Shown here one piece after another: positions 57,131 to 64,000 of a stretch of DNA of 64,000 nt. The position numbers and the translations under genes were made by a program. The first letter of the stretch is position 1. Each line of letters begins with the position of its first letter. Source of the DNA: Agapanthus africanus. Taxonomy: Eukaryota; Streptophyta; Magnoliopsida; Asparagales; Amaryllidaceae. The stretch is from contig JASDDO010000016.1 in NCBI GenBank assembly GCA_030015575.1, forward strand, positions 111,929,241 to 111,993,240, in the 5' to 3' direction. Under the pieces are notes generated by a model, which was given only the letters and a program-made list of their open reading frames with translations, was not told the origin of the DNA and ran no database searches.

Positions 57131-58271
57131 TCACTCTGGTGGGCGAGAAGTTCTACTAGATCTCCGGAGCGACTGAGGTTCTTGAAGTTCTACTGCAACA
57201 TCAGTTTCAACCAATTCGTCATGAGTAATTTGTGTCTCTAGAACATCTTCTAGTTCTACCGCGTTTCTATCACTACTGTTTGTAAAGATTTCATTTTCCA
57301 AAAATGTGGCTTGTTAAGAAACAAACACCTTTTGTTCCTCCTTGGGGTAGAATAGATATCCATACGAATGTTTTGGATATCCCATAAATTTACACATGAC
57401 CGATCGTGTCTCCAGTTTATCCGGATTCTGCTTTTTAACAAAAGTCGGACAACCTCATATCCTAGTTCTTTTAAGAGATGGTCTCTTTCCACTCCATATC
57501 TCATATGGAGTGGTAGACACGGTCTTGGTTGGAACCCTGTTTAACAGATACATTGTTGTCTCCAATGCATGCGCCCAAAGGGAAAGCGGTAACTCGGCAT
57601 CACACATCATGGATCGTACCATATCTAATAGGGTACGATTCTTCCGTTCTGACACACCGTTGTACTGTGGTGTGTAAGGAGGAGTGAGCTGAGAGAGAAT
57701 CCCATTCTCTTTTAAGAAGTCTGAAAACTCTGTACTTAAGCACTCTCCACCTCGATCTGATCGAAGTTTCTTGATGCTCAAGCATGTTTGTTTTTCTACT
57801 TTAAGTTTGTACTCCTTGAATTTCTCGAAAACTTCGGATTTGTGTTTTATCAAAAACATGTGTCCGAATCTTGAGAAATAATCAGTAAAAGTACTGAAGT
57901 ATGAAAAACTGCCTCTAGCATGTATAGACATTTGGTCCACATACATCACTATGTATGAGGCTTAAGAGTTCCACAGCTCTTTCTCCGTGTCCAGTAAACG
58001 GAGTTTTGGTCATTTTACCTTTGATAAAGGACTGACAAGTTGCATAAGTTTTATATTCAAAAGGATTTAAATATCCATCTTTATGTAGCTTGCTTAGTCT
58101 TGTTTCATTAATATGACCAAGTCTACAATGCCAAAGAAAAGCTTCATTTATTTCTGAAAACTTTCTTTTATTAGTATGTTGTATATTGAAAACTGTTTGT
58201 TGGTTCAGAACGTAAATACCGTTATTCAATGTACCATACCCAATCAACTGTTGATTCAAGTTAATGTTCAT
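57131..58271 (-). pseudogene. H integrase
   Basis: 58271-57915 holds NQQLIGYGTLNNGIYVLNQQ and the zinc region HCRLGHINETRL, then the first catalytic Asp in LIHSDVCGP. After a shift near 57930 the core continues in 57949-57455: TFTDYFSRFGHMF, LRSDRGGEC (second Asp), FLKENGI (Glu), NGVSERKNRTLLDMVRSMM and TPYEIWSGKRPSL. After another shift near 57470 the C-terminal part is broken, including a stop where FVS is followed by QATF. Ancestral role: integration of element cDNA. Confidence 0.88.
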
Positions 58272-58299
58272 AACATTATTCTACAACACAAAATGGTAT

Positions 58300-59427
58300 C
58301 CTTCATTGTCTAACAAAGAAACGGATATTATATTACATAGCATACATGGTACAAAATAACAAGGGTTCAAAACCATAATACAACCCCAGATGATACTCTC
58401 CTACGGATACAACATGTACATTGGAACCATTTCCAACCCGTAGAGTATGGTCTCCAGCCTTTAAAACTCTACTGTTTCTCAACCCCTGTACATAATTGCA
58501 GATGTGAGAACCAGAACCGGTATCTAATACCCAAGAAGAAGAGTTAATTGAAAAACAGTTCTCAGTTACAAACACACCTGAAGCAGAAGTATCACCATGC
58601 TTCTTCTTGTTGAGATCAGCAAGATACACAGCACAGTTGCGTTTCTAATGTCCCGACTTGTGGAGGTAAAAACATTCCCCTCTTCCACTTCCCTCGGCCC
58701 CAGATTTGCCTTTCCCCTTCGCCTTTTTAACTCCACCTTTCTGTTTGATGGGTTTCTTCTTCTTCTTTCCCTTGGCCTTGGCTTTTGGGACGGAAGAGGA
58801 AGATGGCCCAGCAAGCAGAGTGGGATTCTTCGTTGTTTTCAACATGCTCTCTGCACTTCTCAACTTATTGAGAAGTTCAGGTAATGATTTCTCCAAATCG
58901 TTCATATTGAAATTCACTATGAATGGATCAAAGGCGGGGGGGGGGGGGAGAGATTGCAGAACAATATCTGTATATTGCTCATTATCCATAGTCCATCCCA
59001 GTTCCTCAAGTTCATCTATAAGACCAATCATATTCAGGACACGGTCTCCTACTGATGCGCCGGGGGCCATCCGCATCTGAAACAACTTTCGAGATGACTC
59101 GTATCATAAAGTACGAGATTGCTCTTCATACAACTCCTTTGTATGAAAAAAGATGGATTGCACATCCATCTTCTCGTGCTGTTTCTGATGGATGTTGTCC
59201 ATAGAAGCAAGCGCGAGCCACTTAGCCGTGTTGCAATCATTATCCCATATTTTTCAGATCTCCCTATCCGAAACAGATGATTCAGGTCCTGGGACGGGTG
59301 GGGCTTTAGTAGTGAGGACATATGATACTTTATCATATGTGAGTGCAATGTTCAAGTTTCTCAACCATTATTTATAGTTCGGCCCTGTCAGTTTGTTTTT
59401 CTCTAGTAGAAACTTAAGTCCCGTCAT
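58300..59427 (-). pseudogene. H gag and protease
   Basis: The start ATG is 59425-59427 (MTGLKFLLEKNKL). An early TAA is at 59368-59370 (YK*WL), with further disruptions up to ~59090. 59085-58645 reads gag (VLNMIGLIDELEELGWTM, SLPPPPAFDPFIVNFN, LLNKLRSAESML, lysine-rich linker). The zinc knuckle reads CFYLHKSGH, stop, KRNC: one Cys is Leu and the Trp codon is a stop. The protease follows, with SWVLDTGSGSHICN (~58540-58500) and VGEYHLGL. A 13-G run (plus strand 58936-58948) codes the PPPP. Confidence 0.88.
58936..58948. repeat. 13-nt G homopolymer in H gag
   Basis: The run reads as proline codons on the minus strand. The equivalent place in G gag (LQSLPSTYAQFI) has no such run. Confidence 0.95.
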
Positions 59428-59641
59428 CGGTATCTGCCATTAGGAGAGAGAAAAGAATACACTCAGCGAAATGCTCTTGCAAAGATTTAGGTTGGTTATT
59501 ATCTTATCTAATCGATATCTCCCACTTCTTTTATCAAATTTTCTTTCAAAACCTGAAAAGAAAACTAGCCAGGATTAATTACATTCTACAGTTTCGCTAA
59601 CCGGTCAGCCAGGCCAGTGTCAGTACTTTGAGGGAGATTTC

Positions 59642-59657
59642 CCGTGCTTTCGCACGG
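59642..59657 (-). other. GAAA-tetraloop hairpin in copia leader (H copy)
   Basis: CCGTGC-GAAA-GCACGG on the minus strand, identical to E at 16921-16936. Confidence 0.7.
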
Positions 59658-59870
59658 ACCTAATTAAAATAAACCTCGTTTTCCCAGAGGTCAAACCCCG
59701 TTGACACCTTTCTAGACACCTACTGGATTATCTAATTGTAAAGTGCAAAACTCTCCTGGGAGTAACCCTTACTCCAAGTGGGATCGGGATCCAACTATCA
59801 TATAGATGGTATGCAATCTCATTACGAATTTCAACTCTTGAAACACCCGATATAGTTTTTACCCCTAGTT

Positions 59871-60075
59871 ACTTATGACCTTGGTTATGGTTAACATATC
59901 ATAAGTACTAGTCAACTTCTACCCGTCATTTCAAGATTAACTAGACCCACCCATATGATCCTAACTATGATCAACATAATCACATGAATGTCCTAACTGA
60001 TCGCATCATATGCTTTGTAGGAAGACATCACTTAGCTACCGTACACTACGCCTTGACTATGATCAAAATACGTTG
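59871..60075 (-). other. Three tandem two-tier hairpins in copia leader (H copy)
   Basis: Minus-strand hairpins at 60075-60046 (CAACG/CGTAG, one mismatch), 59986-59952 (CATGTG/CATATG) and 59906-59871 (ACTTATGA/TCATAAGT). The first two carry the inner word TTGAT-CATA-G(T)(C/T)(A)(A/G), still able to pair through wobble pairs. Confidence 0.72.
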
Positions 60076-60365
60076 CACGAATACTAAGTACTCTGCTTCC
60101 TAAAATGACGGAGGGTTGCGGATGGTTTTTATGAAAACCTTTAACGCTTTGAACTTGATCTCGTTGTAGAATCAAAACAGTTTAGAAAAGGAGTGGCTTA
60201 AGCTCCGCATCTTTTGAAACTTGCATTTTTCATAAAAAGGCTGAGTGAGTTTCAAATTCGATTCTACAATATCTTTTAGGTTTCTTTTACTGTACATTAA
60301 TCTTATTAATGTAGTCCCATTAAGTTCCTAAGCCATCACAGAAAAGAAACGAAGATAGAACGTAT

Positions 60366-60467
60366 ACTTATACCATCCGCATTCGCCACAGTGTCCCGTT
60401 ATGCACCGTTAGGTTACTTAACTAATGGCATAGCGGGGCGGGACTAGCGCGGATGTAAAATATAAGC
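60366..60467 (-). other. Closed RNA domain in copia leader (H copy)
   Basis: On the minus strand GCTTATA (60467-60461) pairs with TATAAGT (60372-60366). The last stem pair is A-T where E and G have G-C. CATCCGC pairs with GCGGATG inside it. Confidence 0.7.
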
Positions 60468-61649
60468 AACGTTTATTATATATCATATATATAATAATAA
60501 TCCATTCGTCTCATATACTAAGTAATCACATTACAGAATATCAACAGCAGTAGAAACACATACGAAAATGAAAAGGATATCTAGGAGGTCCGTATTTTGT
60601 ATTCAGCTAGCAATAGAAAATACGGATTCCACGGTCGCGATGATTAGCCAAGCCCACACCCTTAGACCCTTACGATAGCAGTAAGTGATCCTGCCAATTC
60701 TAGAGTTTAGGAGACCCGGTCTCGACTCGTCGAGATGGCCTCCCACTGAACCCTAGAACCCGATCACTTGTGCTCCCCTCCTTGGGTCCATCCTAATGCG
60801 GAAAAATAAATAATATACAATAATGGTGACATCATCCTCAACCCGGAAGTTCCCCAAATAAAAGAATATTACATACAATTTACTTTTACATGAATAAAAA
60901 AAACACTCTCATCTCACATAAAACCCCCCGGCTATTCGATCGCGATAATCATGCAAATCGTATCTCAGCAACACATAATATCTTATATCATCAACGTAAG
61001 CAAGTATGCGTATCCCGATTGTCGTTGATGTATAGCAACGAAACCGGCGATACACAACATACTACACTTACGGTCGCAGAAAAGAAAGTGTAAAACAACA
61101 ATTGCAATTATCACAATCTCAAATATCAAGACGATGTTTAACGTTTCGATCGAATCAACATACACCTACATACCCAAAGAGCTCAACACTTGAGAAAAGT
61201 TACAAATACCCAAAATCGCGCCACAGTGTCTATGGTCCAGCCGTAGAAGGTGTTAACCAACGCCTCACCTATGACACCACGGAACTACGGCAAACCCGAA
61301 GGTTCGATCGCGGTTCTGTGGGCATAGAATCGACTTAAGCTTATTATGTTCTTCTAGAGGGCCCATAGGAACACTTGCGCGACTATTGAATACAAAGGTA
61401 ACTTAGGAAAAATATAACACTTGGAAATTTTAGCAGGGTCAAGATGTGGGGTTTTGAAGTTCGTTCGAACCGCTAAACATTGTCAAGCTTACTAATACAG
61501 TGCTAGAACTTACGACTACGAAGCACTACGAATTAGCCCGTAAACAAAATAATCATCACATGAAAATTGGTCTAAGCAAACAATACTGGAAACCCCAAAA
61601 TGAAAACAATATAGCACTGGAGCAATACAGGGGGGATTGGAGCCTAGGA

Positions 61650-61700
61650 GGCCGTCCATCTCGGTTTTGGGGGCCTCGTGCTCGGCCAAAATCCGAGCAC
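61650..61700 (-). repeat. GC-rich module, type III (H leader)
   Basis: 61650-61690 is the 41-nt block shared at both ends with J (1559-1599). Overlapping it, GTGCTCGG (61678-61685) and CCGAGCAC (61693-61700) form a perfect 8-bp hairpin with a 7-nt loop, ~185-200 nt after the primer-binding site. Confidence 0.78.
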
Positions 61701-61884
61701 TCCCCTCCGTATTTCCCCTGTGTTCTTATATTATCCCAAATAGTCTTCTGCAGTTGTTTAAAAAAATTTTAGACGACTTTTTAAAAAATTTACAGAGAGC
61801 TATATTAGGGTTTCATAATAACGTATTTTCGGAGTCGATTTCGTTTTCGTAATAGTTCTAATATCGTGTCCAGAATTCTAGCTT

Positions 61885-61897
61885 GTCTCTGATACCA
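61885..61897 (-). other. H primer-binding site (tRNA-iMet)
   Basis: On the minus strand TGGTATCAGAGAC lies one base after the LTR end (CCTAACA). Confidence 0.92.
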
Positions 61898-61898
61898 T

Positions 61899-63434
61899 TG
61901 TTAGGGTTCCCTAGCACCTACTATAGATATGGAAGCATCACACATGCTACTTTTAAAAATAAAGAGGTGCTAAGCAAACAAAGCAAGGATCATTAACTAG
62001 TATACTAGGGTAACAACTAAAGTATCACATACAAAAACCATATTATCACTAAATGAAAGGAATACAACCTTTGTAGTCCTCTTTGTAGTGACTCTTAGGA
62101 TCGTTGAGAGTTGAAAAATCTTACAAGTAAGCTCCTTTGTCCACGATGATCCATCCGAAGTTCACTTTGTCCAAGCTCATAGCTCCACTTGATCAAAGAA
62201 GAAGATGAAGATAAACACTCTAAACTAATTGGCTAGATTAGAGTAGAATGAAGAGGTGATTTGTTTTCTCTAATCAAAACCCTTTCTTTTTTATACCCCT
62301 ACTCTATATAAAACTTAAGAGAGCTTGGAGAAATGAGGAAGAAGATGAAGGCAACTCAAGAGCTCAAAATAATATCAAAGATAATGAATAATGAGAATAG
62401 AAAATAACATATATATTTTTTTGTTCTCATCTCAAACCATGGTTACTCAATTTAGATATTATTGCACATGAGTTAAAAGGCAAAAAGAAAACTAATCCAA
62501 GGTTAAGAGGTAGGTGAAGTGTGGTCAATTTCATGAAGAGTGTAGAAAGATAACTATGGATTAATATTTCCTTTTTCTTTTTCTTTTAACTTAAATGCAA
62601 ATGAATATATATAAATTTAAGTTCCATGTGAGTCTTGTATTGCCATCAAAGGTGTATCATCAACCATGATACTTTGTATGCATGTATGTGTCCATGCACA
62701 TCAACATGTGCATACATGCTTGCATACACCTCATAAAAAGAAATGGGTATAATAAAGAAATTAAACTAAAAGTCAATTATTAAATCAACACTTGATTTAA
62801 CAAATCGGTCATATCAAATACGACCCGAACAATAGAAAAACTCCCGACTAAAATACAGTATCACATGCTCGTATTTCATCGGGTCCCAGTGCATATCACG
62901 TATGCACACTGCATCGTTTCGCTTGTGCTAGGGAACTCCTGTGTGGGACTCTAAGACTCGTCAATACGCTGGCAGTGGGTGATGATCACATCAAACACCC
63001 ACAAGCCGCAAGCGGTCAGCTAAACGTAACGGCCACACGGGTATTGAGCGATCAGAAGAAAACTAGCAAAACTGTCAAAACTCCCATCGAGCCATTTGGC
63101 AACACTTCCCCTACAATCCGGTCTCCTCGTCAGATATGTTGCATATCGAGTTTACGGATGGTATCGTCGACCCCAATAACTCAATAAGTCATGCTGGTGT
63201 ATGGCTCATAACGGATTGAGAAACTACTGATAACACTTATCAGTAAATCTCAACAATCCTGGCCAGGGACTTCCTGTTATAGCAAATCGAGCATTGCACA
63301 ACATCAACTCCCAATACCGGGAGAGATGAAACCCCTCCTATCGCTCATCGCCTCCATGTGCCTCGGGACTGTACCCAAAGACCACCTGTTTGCATGACTC
63401 AGTAGAGTCATGGTAGGGTGGAGATCAAAGTACA
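61899..63434 (-). mobile_element. H 5' LTR, interrupted by I
   Basis: It matches 53414-54952 of the 3' LTR and then breaks at AAAGTACA, where the TGTTAGTGTATATGCCC of element I starts. The adjacent 5 bp, GTACA, would be the target duplication of I. Confidence 0.92.
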
Positions 63435-64000
63435 TGTTAGTGTATATGCCCTAGAGGCCATTACTGTATCATACTAGTTTGTATATTACTTAATGGAAGC
63501 TTGGGATATTCACCTTGTATAGACAATCTTGCTCAATATAGTAGTATGCTACTTGGTTTGTTTCTGTTTTAATATGTACATGTGTTTATTTTAGTATATC
63601 ACCTATACACATTAGTGGAGCCCTTAGAATCTTTGCTTGATTACCAGCGTTGTGATGGCAGTCACACTAGTGGGGGCTGGGTAATCCACAAGCACATCCT
63701 TATACAGGTCCCTAGTCGTAGGACTATCGAGACAGGGCATCGATACTCAGGAGTAGACTAGCGTATGCTCTTCTCATCCCAGTGTGGGAGACGGTCTGTC
63801 CCACAGCCGTTAGTACGTCGTACTTGGGATAGTATGCGGGTGCTCGTTAGGTTACGAGTACACTGGACAGGACTCGTCAAGAACTGTTGGTTGGTACTAT
63901 ACCTATCTTCAGTTATCAGTTCCCAGGTGACATGAGTACAGCTTAGTCCGCTGACTTGATACTGTCATTTCGCCTCGAGTGTGTTCCCACTGTACTTAGA
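63435..64000 (+). mobile_element. Element I: copia LTR of the G family, window edge
   Basis: It starts TGTTAGTGTATATGCCC and follows LTR G (37171 and 45266) to the window end. The rest of the element lies outside. Confidence 0.93.

Larger units (their letters stand above)
59428..61884 (-). other. H leader with conserved RNA structures
   Basis: About 2.46 kb, non-coding. Reading 5' to 3' on the minus strand: GC hairpin 61700-61678, the block shared with E and B (about 61380-61225), the TGGACCCAAGGAGGGGAGCA block (~60790-60770), closed domain 60467-60366, hairpins 60075-59871, and GAAA hairpin 59657-59642. Order and spacing resemble E and G. Confidence 0.75.
53414..63434 (-). mobile_element. 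Element H: copia retrotransposon, minus strand
   Basis: 3' LTR 53414-55484, polypurine tract 55485-55495, gag-pol 59427-55499, leader 61884-59428, primer-binding site 61885-61897, and 5' LTR 61899-63434, which is cut by element I. All domains can be read but stops and frameshifts are frequent. LTR relatives are D and E; the coding part is close to that of G. Confidence 0.92.

Noticed and set aside
1..64000. tRNA, rRNA or other host RNA genes
   Set aside because: I found primer-binding sites complementary to tRNAs but no full tRNA fold or rRNA sequence on either strand by reading; a tRNAscan run would be decisive.

Overview
This window is intergenic DNA from a large plant nuclear genome, most likely a eudicot. 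I infer this from the repeat types: Ty1/copia and Ty3/gypsy LTR retrotransposons primed by tRNA-iMet, and an Athila/Tat-like element primed by tRNA-Asp. A family-level assignment (Asteraceae came to mind) would be a guess. I recognise no host gene, tRNA, rRNA or CRISPR array. Nearly every base fits into a nest of LTR retrotransposons, labelled here D, C, B, E, F, G, H, I and J.

Nesting, from the outside in. J (1-2644, minus) is part of a long gypsy LTR cut by the window edge. D is a copia LTR, seen as 2690-3156 and 52713-53413. D was split by C (3157-52712, minus), a chromodomain gypsy element with ~3.85 kb LTRs flanked by the 5-bp target duplication CCTAG. B (from 5540, plus), a gypsy-type element with 4.5 kb LTRs and no recognisable pol, sits in the 3' LTR of C. 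B contains the copia element E (11780-22127, duplication TTTTC). B's 3' LTR is cut at 27491 by F (27492-33358), an Athila-like non-autonomous element carrying an uninterrupted 665-codon ORF. A 200-N gap (33359-33558) hides the ends of F and B. The 3' LTR of C resumes at 33559. The reverse transcriptase gene of C is split by the copia element G (37171-47199). Right of C, the D LTR is cut again at 53414 by the copia element H (minus), whose 5' LTR is in turn cut at 63435 by I, an LTR of the G family.

Coding capacity. All gag-pol regions are broken. G and H keep long readable stretches of gag, protease, integrase, reverse transcriptase and RNase H. C keeps short pieces of gag, protease, RT, RNase H, integrase and chromodomain. 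E has lost gag, yet its LTRs are ~98.5% identical. Only the ORF of F is intact.

The main unexplained structure is in the non-coding parts. The copia leaders of E, G and H share a ~102-nt closed RNA domain and three tandem two-tier hairpins with compensatory changes. GC-rich palindromic modules recur in unrelated superfamilies, often ~200 nt after the primer-binding site. The gypsy LTRs of B, J and C share a stem-loop with two compensatory changes. The assembly gap begins 4 nt before the expected position of one GC-rich palindrome.
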